From Candidatus Ethanoperedens thermophilum (GTDB lineage Archaea > Halobacteriota > Methanosarcinia > Methanosarcinales > EX4572-44): DNA of 12,313 nucleotides. Below the pieces are notes generated by a model that saw only the letters and a list, made by a program, of their open reading frames with translations, was not told where the DNA came from and made no database searches. The translations under genes were made by a program, and so were the position numbers. Shown here in pieces: positions 1 to 7,824 of the stretch. Every line of letters begins with the position of its first letter. The stretch's first letter is position 1. The stretch is taken from the NCBI GenBank assembly GCA_012910725.1, contig WNEG01000083.1, forward strand, positions 1 through 12,313. The letters run 5' to 3'.

Positions 1-651
1 AAAAAGCGAAGACCCGTTATAGGGGATTGAAACACCGTTTCTACCTGATATATTCCTTCGCCCATCTGGTCTATGTGGAAAAAGCGAAGACCCGTTATAG
101 GGGATTGAAACTTTGAGTATTTCATTTAGTTCTACCTCCTTGTTGTTAGAGTGGAAAAAGCGAAGACCCGTTATAGGGGATTGAAACATCAATATTCTTT
201 ATTCCCAACAATACTTGGATCATTTTCAGTGGAAAAAGCGAAGACCCGTTATAGGGGATTGAAACCTTTTTAATGTGTGATTGCATTGTTACATCGATAT
301 ATTCAATTTGAGTGGAAAAAGCGAAGACCCGTTATAAGGGATTGAAACTCTATCACCTCCCGATTAAACAGCAGTCTATATTTTTGTGGAAAAAGCGAAG
401 ACCCGTTATAGGGGATTGAAACAAAAAATGTCCGATATTTTTATTACCATGGCTTCATCAAAGTGGAAAAAGCGAAGACCCGTTATAGGGGATTGAAACT
501 TCTTTTGCCATATTTATGTTTTCTTGCGCTTGCTCTATGTGGAAAAAGCGAAGACCCGTTATAGGGGATTGAAACAGAAGGATTATCAGATATTTCTATC
601 AATTTTTTGATTGGGTGGAAAAAGCGAAGACCCGTTATAAGGGATTGAAAC
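1..651 (+). CRISPR. Type III-B associated CRISPR array, leader-distal end (9 repeats, 8 spacers)
   Basis: Nine copies of a 37-nt repeat are present. It begins GTGGAAAAAGCGAAGACCCG and ends TTATAGGGGATTGAAAC. The first copy (1-33) lacks its GTGG at the window edge. Full copies lie at 75-111, 151-187, 229-265, 312-348, 386-422, 463-499, 539-575 and 615-651. Spacers are 41, 39, 41, 46, 37, 40, 39 and 39 nt. The repeat end ATTGAAAC matches the usual 8-nt 5' handle of archaeal and type III crRNAs, so transcription is rightward and the leader lies left of the window. Two copies (312-348 and the terminal 615-651) carry G to A at repeat position 26. That base lies between the short CCC and GGG arms, so the mini-stem can still form. 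A variant last repeat fits the old end of an array. The reverse complements of several spacers read as mRNA, two of them with Shine-Dalgarno sequences. The cmr operon starts 154 nt downstream, suggesting these crRNAs load the Cmr complex. Confidence 0.99.
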
Positions 652-669
652 AATTAAATAATTCTCCAA

Positions 670-677
670 TTTTTTTT
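670..677 (+). terminator. T-run, candidate terminator of the CRISPR array transcript
   Basis: Eight consecutive T residues lie 18 nt beyond the last repeat, in AT-rich sequence. Archaeal RNA polymerase terminates at short T-runs without needing a hairpin, so this is a plausible end for the precursor crRNA. It would separate the array from the cmr operon. The stretch is AT-rich throughout, so a chance run is possible. Confidence 0.4.
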
Positions 678-719
678 CTGATTTCTGATAAAATACACAA
701 TCTTTAAATCAGTGTATTG

Positions 720-754
720 TTTATACAGTACAAGCTTATTTATACAGCCACAAG
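720..754 (+). promoter_or_regulatory. Duplicated TATA-like element upstream of the cmr operon
   Basis: TTTATACAG occurs at 720-728 and again at 739-747. Each is followed by a similar tail (TACAAG, CCACAAG), giving a direct repeat with a 19-nt period. The motif resembles an archaeal TATA box. The second copy would place transcription start near 765-775, leaving a 5' leader of roughly 30-40 nt before the cmr1 GTG. The duplication could equally be a pair of operator half-sites for a regulator bound on one helix face. No BRE element is clear. This is inferred from position and composition only. Confidence 0.35.
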
Positions 755-776
755 CAGACAAAATAGTAGAAGACTT

Positions 777-800
777 CAGCAGTTTAAGCTGCTGGGAGGT
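777..800 (+). promoter_or_regulatory. cmr1 ribosome binding site partly covered by a small hairpin
   Basis: GGGAGGT (794-800) is a strong Shine-Dalgarno sequence 5 nt before the GTG at 806, and it fixes the cmr1 start. Just upstream, CAGCAG (777-782) and CTGCTG (789-794) form a perfect 6-bp stem around the loop TTTAAG. The stem ends on the first G of the Shine-Dalgarno. In the mRNA it would sit against the ribosome site and might tune translation of the first operon gene. The Shine-Dalgarno is clear; a role for the stem is inference. Confidence 0.55.
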
Positions 801-805
801 TAGCA

Positions 806-1822
806 GTGAAACCTTTAGAATTTAATGTTAAGTTCATCACACCTCTCCTTATTGGGGGGGCAGAGAACAATGTTGATAAAAACGGTCTTACTGGAAAGGC
901 TCTTCGGGGAGCATGGCGCTTCTGGTGCAGGGCACTTATCGGAGGAGTAATGGGCAATAACCGAAACAGAGAGGATTTAAGTAAACTGGAAAGTGATATA
1001 TTTGGTTCTGACAAAATTAAAATCGGTTCAAAGTTCAGGATTGCCATAGAAGAACAGAATACTAACACTCCAAACAGTTTCGATTTAGGTTTCAAGAAAA
1101 AAGGTTTTCCTGAAGGAACCTCCTACTCAATAACTATCCTTCCCCGCAACACAATGTCTGGAATTGAAAGAAAAGTCTTGCTTGCCACTATCTGGGTTTG
1201 GGGAAATCTTGGAGCAGTTGGGAACAGAGAGAGAAGAGGATTTGGTTCTCCAATCATCTACTTGAATAATAACAGCAAAGACCCGTTCAATTTTCAAAAT
1301 CATGAAGAAATTGAAAAAATAGCTCTTCCACTCAAAGAACAAGCATTCCAAGATTCAAGTGATATTAAAAATCACCTCATAAACGGCTTGAATATAATAT
1401 GGAGTGTGTATACCGAATGGATTAACGTCAATGACATTAATAATATTGAGGGATACATGGACACACTTGATGCTCCAACCAGTGCGCCCTATTTTATCCT
1501 GCGAAGTTTTAAGCAGATTGCGGTGGGCGATCAGGGTTATGTAAACAGGAACGATGCCATCACTGCAGTTCACGGAATGCGAAATTGCCAGGGTCTGGGA
1601 TGGGCTCGTGGGAAAGGTCGGATGGCATCTCCAGTGTTCATCAGGTTTCATAAGGTGGTGGGTAAAAATATGCAGGATAAATTCTTACCGATCTTTACAT
1701 GGTGCAAGCAGAAGGATGCCAATGATCCTGATAATTGTGCGAGGAACTATCTGACTGAAATCGGCGGTAGAAAAGTATTCATCCGTAGTTTGGAGGGGGA
1801 CCCTCTATGTATCACACATTGA
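806..1822 (+). CDS. cmr1: Cmr1, RAMP subunit of the type III-B CRISPR effector
   Basis: This 338-residue protein is the Cmr1 (Cas7-like RAMP) subunit. In known Cmr complexes Cmr1 caps the head of the Cmr4 filament and helps hold the 3' end of the crRNA and capture target RNA. Diagnostic segments are TPLLIGG (12-18), LTGKALRGAWRFWCRAL (28-44), the glycine-rich GNLGAVGNRERRGFGS (133-148), and a C-terminal segment GRMASPVFIRFHKV (271-284). Length is normal for the family. The GTG start is chosen because GGGAGGT lies 5 nt upstream and the family N-terminus begins right there. It is the first gene of the operon. Its last 16 nt overlap cmr2, whose Shine-Dalgarno GGAGGGGG lies inside the cmr1 coding sequence, so translation is probably coupled. 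Confidence 0.95.
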   Translation: MKPLEFNVKFITPLLIGGAENNVDKNGLTGKALRGAWRFWCRALIGGVMGNNRNREDLSKLESDIFGSDKIKIGSKFRIAIEEQNTNTPNSFDLGFKKKGFPEGTSYSITILPRNTMSGIERKVLLATIWVWGNLGAVGNRERRGFGSPIIYLNNNSKDPFNFQNHEEIEKIALPLKEQAFQDSSDIKNHLINGLNIIWSVYTEWINVNDINNIEGYMDTLDAPTSAPYFILRSFKQIAVGDQGYVNRNDAITAVHGMRNCQGLGWARGKGRMASPVFIRFHKVVGKNMQDKFLPIFTWCKQKDANDPDNCARNYLTEIGGRKVFIRSLEGDPLCITH

Positions 1823-3735
1823 TTGAGGAAATACAAAGTCTTGGAGATGAGTTTTATCTTCTCAGGGTTTCGATCGGTCCTGTCCAGGAATTTATCAGTG
1901 AAGCAAGAAAAACCAGAGATCTGTTCACAGGAAGTAACTTGCTATCTCTTGCAACATCAAGCTCCATGAAACCAATTTATGATACCTATGGATCCGAATT
2001 TATAATTTATCCATATATCAAAAACTCAAAAGCACATTATAATTCCATTCCAAATTTATACATGGCTATAATACCACAAGAAGGACTTGAAAGTACGCTA
2101 AAGCAGATGGAACTTGCATTAAGCAATTTTTTAAATGAAGTAGGAAGTGAAGTTTTTAAGAAGCTTCCCAATTGTGGTGGTTGCGATGCACAATGGGCAA
2201 ATCAGATCAAAGATCACTTTTATATGAACTGGGTGGCTATTCCGATTACAATAGACGAGTTAACAAACTCGTATAAATCAAAGGTAAAAGATATACAGCA
2301 TTTTTTTGATGAACGGAAAATGACGAGAACCTTTGATCAGTGGAGTGGAAGCAATGCTAAAAAGTGTGTCCAGTGTGGGCACAGAGAGAGCATGCCAGAA
2401 ACACTTTTTTCGGAATTACAGAAGGATAAAAGATTTAAATTCCAAATTAAAGAGAATGAGAGATTGTGTGCAATATGCCTGTTAAAAAGATTCTATGATG
2501 TGCATGATATCAAGTTCGAATCTCTCAGCGACATCTCAGTAAGACCTTTTAAACAATTAATCGAAAATGGCGACGCAAAAGAGATCAAAGATTTCTTAAA
2601 TGCGACAAATAATCTGAGAAATAAGTTACACGAAACCAGTGTTAACAAAATTGAAGATTTAGGTGGTGAATGGTTTTACAGGGAACATTTAGATTATACA
2701 TTTATAGAGAAACAATACGGGTTGAAAAGTAGTACTGAACTGGGGAGTAGTACTGAACTGGAAAACTTGGCTGGAAGTGCTCAAGAAGAATTAAAAAATA
2801 TTTATACTATTTATGATACTGAGCCATGCAAGTACTATATGATCTTAAGCATGGATGGGGATGATATGGGTAAATTGATGTCAGGGGACTCCCTTGATGA
2901 TAAAGACTTTACCATCGATTATCAGGGGGACCTCAGTAAAATTTTAGCTAAAAGCGGTGAAAAATTATCCAATTTGATAGAAAGTGAGGGGAATGGGTGT
3001 ACTGTTTATTCAGGGGGTGATGACCTACTCGCTTTCCTTCCTATCGAAACAGGTTTGCCGATAATCAATAAACTCAGAGATTCATTCAGTGAAGAGTTTA
3101 AAAGCATTAATAAAACACCAACTTCAAGTTCAGGAATTGTCATTCTCCACCACCATGACTCACTTCGCAGAGGATTAATAGAGTCAAGAAAAAATGTTGA
3201 TGCTGCAAAGGAGCAGTTCAAAGGCAAGGATGCCTTCTTTATCACACTGAGAGTTTTCTCTGGATCTGTCATTACATGGGGTTCGAAGTGGACAATCGAT
3301 GATTTCATAATTCAAGGAGAATATGCTATCGATCAGATTCAGGTTCTTGATCTTTTGGAACGGGTTGTCTTCTTCATGAACAAAGATGAAAAACATAGGC
3401 TGAGTCCGGATTTCATACGCGACCTCATGGGCGAGCTGCCTGCATTTTACAAATATAACAAACATAATTCAAAGTGGTCGTTCGAGTGTAAAATGTTTAG
3501 AGCTGAGTTTGGAAGGCTGCTTAAACGTCATATTTCAAAAGAATCGGATGTGTGGGGCGATTTGTGGACAGGTAATAATAAGACGACGGATATCATGACA
3601 GAGGTCTTTGCATACATGGCAGACCCTGATAGGAACAAACAATATAAAAACAGCGTTAAGGATAACTTTGAGAATTTTCTTTGGATAGCTTTGTTTCTGG
3701 CAAGAGAAGATATTGGGAGGTCTGATAAACGATGA
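1807..3735 (+). CDS. cmr2: Cas10/Cmr2 large subunit without HD domain, cyclase motifs intact
   Basis: This is the large subunit of the Cmr complex, 642 residues against the 800-1000 usual for Cmr2. It begins almost directly at the segment that normally follows the HD nuclease domain (SIGPVQEFISEARKTRDL, from residue 22, with GPVQ at 24-27). No HD motif is seen, so the single-stranded DNase domain is absent. A zinc-finger-like pair CVQC (187-190) and CAIC (221-224) is present. The palm/cyclase domain keeps DGDDMGK (350-356) and GGDD (403-406), the motifs that bind metal and ATP for cyclic oligoadenylate synthesis in the family. An 18-bp tandem duplication gives SSTELG then SSTELE (308-319) just before the cyclase palm. 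The ATG overlaps the cmr1 end and has GGAGGGGG at 1792-1799. The stop overlaps the cmr3 start by 4 nt (ATGA). Target recognition should trigger second-messenger synthesis, which fits the CARF gene downstream. Confidence 0.96.
   Translation: MYHTLIEEIQSLGDEFYLLRVSIGPVQEFISEARKTRDLFTGSNLLSLATSSSMKPIYDTYGSEFIIYPYIKNSKAHYNSIPNLYMAIIPQEGLESTLKQMELALSNFLNEVGSEVFKKLPNCGGCDAQWANQIKDHFYMNWVAIPITIDELTNSYKSKVKDIQHFFDERKMTRTFDQWSGSNAKKCVQCGHRESMPETLFSELQKDKRFKFQIKENERLCAICLLKRFYDVHDIKFESLSDISVRPFKQLIENGDAKEIKDFLNATNNLRNKLHETSVNKIEDLGGEWFYREHLDYTFIEKQYGLKSSTELGSSTELENLAGSAQEELKNIYTIYDTEPCKYYMILSMDGDDMGKLMSGDSLDDKDFTIDYQGDLSKILAKSGEKLSNLIESEGNGCTVYSGGDDLLAFLPIETGLPIINKLRDSFSEEFKSINKTPTSSSGIVILHHHDSLRRGLIESRKNVDAAKEQFKGKDAFFITLRVFSGSVITWGSKWTIDDFIIQGEYAIDQIQVLDLLERVVFFMNKDEKHRLSPDFIRDLMGELPAFYKYNKHNSKWSFECKMFRAEFGRLLKRHISKESDVWGDLWTGNNKTTDIMTEVFAYMADPDRNKQYKNSVKDNFENFLWIALFLAREDIGRSDKR
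2728..2763 (+). repeat. In-frame 18-bp tandem duplication inside cmr2
   Basis: AGTAGTACTGAACTGG followed by GG (2728-2745) is repeated at 2746-2763 with the last two bases changed to AA. It adds six residues (SSTELG/SSTELE) in the linker between the zinc-finger/helical region and the cyclase palm of Cas10. The near identity of the copies suggests a recent slippage or unequal-crossover event in a loop that tolerates length change. Confidence 0.9.
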
Positions 3736-4865
3736 TCCAGATATGTATCGAGCCTATGGACACTCTCTTCTTCAGAGACCATCGACCGTTTACTGCGGGC
3801 GAGGATACCTTCGCAGAGTTCACTTTCCCATCGCCTCTGACATTCTTTGGGGCAGTTGGCAGCGCGGTACTGGACAGCACCGGGGGCGCAGAACTGGATA
3901 AGTTTGTTAGAGGAAATTATGAGCATCCCAAACTTGGAAAGTACGATGCAAACCTAAAAGACACACGTATGAAACTCAAAGGACCGTTTCTGCACAAGGA
4001 AAATGAAATATTCTTCCCACCACCAGCTAATCTATGGATAGTGCGTGGAAATAACAGTATACCGCACACATCGCTACCAAATTCGGAAACAGACCCGAAA
4101 TGGAAAAGTAAGGAAAATCACCAACATCTCATGCCATTGAAGGTGCCAGAGGAAGAACAAATGGAACCTCTGAATGAATATATCTCTATCAAATATTTGA
4201 CTCAATATCTTTCAAACAACCTTCCACCAACAATAACAGTAAAATCCGAAGAAGAATTTTTTGTAAGAGAAGACCGATACGGGCACGTTCTTTCAAACGA
4301 TTCACTGACTGTGAAAGAGGGCTATCTGTATACAACAACGCATCTGCGATTTAAGGATAAACTCGAACATAAAACTCATATCAAAACCGGATTCACACTG
4401 ATCGCAGAGGGAATCGATGAAACAGACATACCAGATAAGACAATAGCTCTTGGCGGTGAGCGAAGGAGGGCAATGGTCAGCATATCCCGGAAGGATGACT
4501 TCATACCCAACCAGCCTGAAGTCCTGAAGAAGATTCAAAGCACCAAAAAATTCTTCATCTATCTTGCGACTCCAGCGATATTCAGAAATGGTTGGTATAG
4601 AGACTTCTCTTTGGAATTCGATGGCGCTGTGATGGTTGGGGCGGCGGTTAACAAACCGCTGTACATAAGCGGCTGGGAAAGTTATATAGGCAAGCCAAGA
4701 CCCATAAAAAAAGCAGTTCCCGCAGGAAGCGTCTATTTCTTTAAGGCAGAGTCATGGAAAAGCGAACAGTTCGAAGAATTTTATAAAAAATATCATTTCA
4801 AAGAGAGTTTATCTGATGAGTATCCTTCTGCCGGGTTCGGCATAGGTTTAATAGGAAGCTGGTAG
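3732..4865 (+). CDS. cmr3: Cmr3, crRNA 5'-handle-binding RAMP subunit
   Basis: A 377-residue Cmr3 (Cas5-like) protein. In solved Cmr structures it pairs with Cas10 at the foot of the complex and grips the 8-nt 5' handle of the crRNA. The N-terminal PMDTLFFRDHRPF (8-20), followed by PSPLTFFGAVGSAVL (34-48), is the family signature. Later segments include ALGGERRRAMVS (239-250), KAVPAGSVYFFK (327-338) and the glycine-rich C-terminus GFGIGLIGSW (368-377). Length is typical. The ATG shares bases with the cmr2 stop and has GGGAGGT at 3715-3721 inside cmr2. The stop is followed within 20 nt by cmr4, so co-expression is tight. Confidence 0.95.
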   Translation: MIQICIEPMDTLFFRDHRPFTAGEDTFAEFTFPSPLTFFGAVGSAVLDSTGGAELDKFVRGNYEHPKLGKYDANLKDTRMKLKGPFLHKENEIFFPPPANLWIVRGNNSIPHTSLPNSETDPKWKSKENHQHLMPLKVPEEEQMEPLNEYISIKYLTQYLSNNLPPTITVKSEEEFFVREDRYGHVLSNDSLTVKEGYLYTTTHLRFKDKLEHKTHIKTGFTLIAEGIDETDIPDKTIALGGERRRAMVSISRKDDFIPNQPEVLKKIQSTKKFFIYLATPAIFRNGWYRDFSLEFDGAVMVGAAVNKPLYISGWESYIGKPRPIKKAVPAGSVYFFKAESWKSEQFEEFYKKYHFKESLSDEYPSAGFGIGLIGSW

Positions 4866-4885
4866 TAATGATCGAAGGTGATAAC

Positions 4886-5827
4886 ATGAGAAAATATGAT
4901 ATCATGTTTATGGATGTTATTACTCCTCTTCACAACGGCTCTGGAGAGGGGTTAGGACTTGTGGACAACCCGATTTTAAGGGAGCGAACTACTCAATTCC
5001 CGATAATACAGGCGTCGTCCATAAAAGGGGTGTTGAGAGATGCATACGGCAAGGATGACGGTAGCGACGTCGTCTCTTTGTTTGGTCCACCACCTGGAAA
5101 AGGAGAAGAACATGCTGGAGCTATCTCCTTTGGTGAAGGGCAGATACTTGCTTTTCCTGTGAGATCGCTCAAAGGCTGCTTCGTGTGGGTAACGTCTCCG
5201 ATCGTGCTCTGGCGTTTTTATCAGAAGATTGATATTATTGGCAAGGAAAATTTGTTCCCAGAACTCAAGAATCTGATTGACAAGATCGTCTCTGGTATGG
5301 ACAAGGCGATGATCTGTCCATCTGGAAAAGATACGCTTCTGTTAAATGGTGAACTCCTCCTTGAAGAGTTTTCTATTTGTTGTGATGATGATGATTCGGG
5401 GAAATTGTTGGAGAAATTTGCAAAGGAGATCAGCGGGAAAATATATAGAAGCGAAAATGACATTTTTCTGAAGAACGAGTTTGAGAAGAAACTTGTGTTG
5501 CTGAATGAGGACACATTCAGATACTTCGTTACGAACGCTACAGAGGTCGTTCCAAATATAAAGATTGGTGAGAAGGGTACAACCGAGAAGGGATCACTGC
5601 GATATACCGAGTATCTCCCATCAGAGACGATTATGTACAGTATCCTCACCTTTGAAAAGTCAAGAAGGGACGGGGCTAATGCAGAGGGTGTTAAGAATCT
5701 CTTTGCAGACAAATTTCCAAAAAAGACTATCCAGATCGGTGGAGATGAAACCACAGGCAAAGGAGTCGTTAAACTTGCGTTAGTAGAAGGGGTGAAATCC
5801 AATGATAGACAGAAATCTGGACCATGA
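4886..5827 (+). CDS. cmr4: Cmr4, backbone subunit and target-RNA endonuclease
   Basis: Cmr4 is the Cas7-like filament subunit; several copies line the crRNA and cut bound target RNA at 6-nt intervals. The sequence shows VITPLHNGSGEGLGLVDNPI (11-30). The Asp of VDNPI (residue 27) sits where the catalytic aspartate of studied Cmr4 proteins lies. ASSIKGVLRD (43-52), LFGPP (65-69), FPVRSLKGCFVWVTSP (90-105) and the C-terminal GGDETTGKGVVKL region (285-297) follow as in the family. I prefer the ATG at 4886 (313 residues) because AAGGTGAT lies just upstream and the family begins at this Met. An in-frame ATG at 4868 would add six residues but has no good Shine-Dalgarno. The 3' end overlaps cmr5 by 26 nt. 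The target-RNA cleavage activity should be intact. Confidence 0.95.
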   Translation: MRKYDIMFMDVITPLHNGSGEGLGLVDNPILRERTTQFPIIQASSIKGVLRDAYGKDDGSDVVSLFGPPPGKGEEHAGAISFGEGQILAFPVRSLKGCFVWVTSPIVLWRFYQKIDIIGKENLFPELKNLIDKIVSGMDKAMICPSGKDTLLLNGELLLEEFSICCDDDDSGKLLEKFAKEISGKIYRSENDIFLKNEFEKKLVLLNEDTFRYFVTNATEVVPNIKIGEKGTTEKGSLRYTEYLPSETIMYSILTFEKSRRDGANAEGVKNLFADKFPKKTIQIGGDETTGKGVVKLALVEGVKSNDRQKSGP

Positions 5828-6203
5828 TAGGGCGTTATACGCGTATAAGTGTGTGGAAGAGATCAAAGAGATTGGGGACAAAACGGAAAAAAAGTATAAA
5901 AGTGCGGTTCGCTCATCCGGTGCTTTGATCCAAAAATCTGGATTGATGCAGACTCTTGCGTTCTATCTCAGCAAAAAGAGCGATGATGAAGGTAGCCTCA
6001 CCCATTACGAGCAGCTCGCTGGACATATTCTGTACTGGAAGCATATATGTGGCAAAACCGAAGGAAGTCTAATAGATGCATATAAGAATCTCTTGGATTG
6101 TCCGGATGCGGATGAACAGATAATATACACGACACAGGAAGCAAAAGCACTCATTCTCTGGCTCAAGAGGTTTGCGGAGGCTATGCTGAAAGGTGAAGAT
6201 TGA
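5802..6203 (+). CDS. cmr5: Cmr5, small alpha-helical subunit of the Cmr complex
   Basis: This 133-residue protein is rich in Lys, Glu and Ala and is predicted to be all-helical. It starts MIDRNLDHDRALYAYKCVEE and has the Cmr5-like segment SSGALIQKSGLMQTLAFYLS (38-57). Cmr5 forms the inner filament of the complex beside the Cmr4 backbone and lies along the target RNA. The ATG lies within cmr4, with AAGGGGTG (5787-5794) at good spacing. The stop TGA is followed at once by the cmr6 ATG. Size and gene order match the family. Confidence 0.93.
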   Translation: MIDRNLDHDRALYAYKCVEEIKEIGDKTEKKYKSAVRSSGALIQKSGLMQTLAFYLSKKSDDEGSLTHYEQLAGHILYWKHICGKTEGSLIDAYKNLLDCPDADEQIIYTTQEAKALILWLKRFAEAMLKGED

Positions 6204-7031
6204 ATGGCGATACTGCTGCCCAACTCCAAGTGGACGAAGGAGACTACACCAAGCATATATGAATATATCAAAGGATCTGGAAATAGAATAGTCAATCCTT
6301 CGCTTATATTTGACAAATACCTCTTCTGGGGAGAGAGCAACGGAAAACCAACTCTCAATATTAAAAGTGGGAAAAATAGAATAGATTATAGACTAGAACA
6401 TTTTAAAAGAGTCATAGGACTCGGATCTCCCTTAGAACCAGCTCGATACAACCAACTCAAAGACAGAAAGAATTCTCTCCCAAGAACATGTACATTCACT
6501 CTTACCACCAGAACGCGGCTTATCGTCAATCACGGAGATGAATCAATTCTGGAGAACTCGATCGCTCTGTACCCGCACTATGGATTTCCGATCATCCCAG
6601 GTTCTGCGATAAAGGGCGCTACAAGGCATTATTGTGAGGAGTTTCCTGATGAACCCGATGAGGTTCTAATTAAAAAGATTTTTGGAAACTCTTCGGATGA
6701 TAAAAATGCGGAAGAAGGGTCCATTATCTTTCTTGATGCGTGGCCAGCGAGTATCGGTAACAACTTCTTTGAGACAGACGTGTTCACGCCACATTACCAA
6801 GATTATTATCAGGGCAAGGATTTACCAAGGGACGATCAATCCCCCATCCCAGTGAATTTCCTTGCCGTGAGAAAAAGAGTGCAATTTGAGTTTGCGATCG
6901 CACCGTCATCTATATGTGGGGAAGATGAAGCACAAGATTGCATCGACAAAACCGTGGGACTTGTTACCGATGCGTTGAGAACGTTCGGCATCGGCGCAAA
7001 GACTGGATCGAATTATGGTTACTTTAAATGA
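6204..7031 (+). CDS. cmr6: Cmr6, RAMP subunit at the head of the Cmr complex
   Basis: A 275-residue Cmr6 (Cas7-like) subunit. With Cmr1 it caps the crRNA 3' side of the filament. The signature IPGSAIKGATRHY (132-144 region), a later PVNFLAVRKRVQFEFAI segment and the C-terminal glycine loop FGIGAKTGSNYGYF (261-274) are all typical. The ATG follows the cmr5 stop with no gap, and AAAGGTGAAG upstream serves as ribosome site. The stop TGA overlaps the Shine-Dalgarno of the following CARF gene, which shows that the accessory genes are part of the same transcription unit. Confidence 0.95.
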   Translation: MAILLPNSKWTKETTPSIYEYIKGSGNRIVNPSLIFDKYLFWGESNGKPTLNIKSGKNRIDYRLEHFKRVIGLGSPLEPARYNQLKDRKNSLPRTCTFTLTTRTRLIVNHGDESILENSIALYPHYGFPIIPGSAIKGATRHYCEEFPDEPDEVLIKKIFGNSSDDKNAEEGSIIFLDAWPASIGNNFFETDVFTPHYQDYYQGKDLPRDDQSPIPVNFLAVRKRVQFEFAIAPSSICGEDEAQDCIDKTVGLVTDALRTFGIGAKTGSNYGYFK

Positions 7032-7041
7032 GGATGAGCAT

Positions 7042-7821
7042 ATGAAGAGAATAATACTGACAACATGTGGAACGAGCCTTTTCCAAACGAGCTGCTGGAA
7101 ATATAAGGGACTTAATGCCAAGTATCCTTCGCAGATGGAGAATAAACATGATAGAGACGCATACGAGAAGAAGTGCGAGACGCAGCTCGAATTAGCAAGA
7201 GATGGTGAGAAGGATATCGCCCCATATTTCGATCGAACTCCATGGGACAACTTAGACTATCTAAGAGATTTGCCAGCAGAACTTGCAGCCTTAAGAGCGA
7301 TACAGGTTTATTTCGAGAATCGTGAAGATGAAGAACCTCTTGGTAAAGGAGATAATGTCATCCTTCTTCACTCCGACAACGATGATGGGAAATACTGTGC
7401 AGAGACGATTCATAAAGTTTTAACGAACGAAGAGTTTGGCTTGCTCTTCAAAGTTAAAGACATAAAATTATGGGAAGTTCCGGGATTGGATCCCAGTAAT
7501 TTCAAAGAGTTTGGGAACGCTCTCAGAAATATATGGCACGAATGTATTCAGCGGTTTCCACGCGAAGAGAATACGCAATATATCTTCAACCTTACAGGTG
7601 GCTATAAAGGGACTGCTATCTTGCTTGGAGCATTTGCCTATTCGAAAGGAGAGGACACTCGCATCGTTTACATCCATGAAGAAACAGATTATAAGACACT
7701 ATCTATTATGGGTTTTGATAATACTAAAGCCAATGAGCAAGAACGGTTTTACGCAGATTCTGCAGACATCACGAATCCTTCGCACAGACCACTAATTGGA
7801 GATCCCAATACTTCCCTTTAA
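7042..7821 (+). CDS. Stand-alone CARF protein, APE2256 family; probable ring nuclease
   Basis: A 259-residue protein of the CRISPR-associated APE2256 (Cas_APE2256/TIGR02619) kind. It shows a Rossmann-like start RIILTTCGTSLFQ (3-15), NVILLHSD (105-112) and the CARF signature NLTGGYKG (183-190). CARF domains bind cyclic oligoadenylate. Stand-alone members such as Sso2081 cleave cA4 and switch signalling off, using a Ser near the N-terminus and the Lys of the GG-x-K loop. Ser12 and Lys189 here sit at the matching places. No C-terminal HEPN R-x(4-6)-H motif or PD-(D/E)xK motif is seen, so it is not a typical Csx1/Csm6 RNase. I chose ATG 7042, which has GAGGATGAG upstream and places the first strand at residue 3. 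ATG 7015 would add nine residues and overlap cmr6. The ring-nuclease role is inference; a sensor passing the signal to the next gene's membrane protein is the alternative. Confidence 0.88.
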   Translation: MKRIILTTCGTSLFQTSCWKYKGLNAKYPSQMENKHDRDAYEKKCETQLELARDGEKDIAPYFDRTPWDNLDYLRDLPAELAALRAIQVYFENREDEEPLGKGDNVILLHSDNDDGKYCAETIHKVLTNEEFGLLFKVKDIKLWEVPGLDPSNFKEFGNALRNIWHECIQRFPREENTQYIFNLTGGYKGTAILLGAFAYSKGEDTRIVYIHEETDYKTLSIMGFDNTKANEQERFYADSADITNPSHRPLIGDPNTSL

Positions 7822-7824
7822 GAT

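Noticed and set aside
3528..3926. 132-codon minus-strand open frame across the cmr2-cmr3 junction
   Set aside because: It is antisense to two well-supported overlapping genes, with no family resemblance and no ribosome site.
5221..5802. 193-codon minus-strand open frame opposite cmr4
   Set aside because: It lies wholly within the antisense of a well-supported cmr4 gene, is Ser/Phe-rich and has no recognisable motif.
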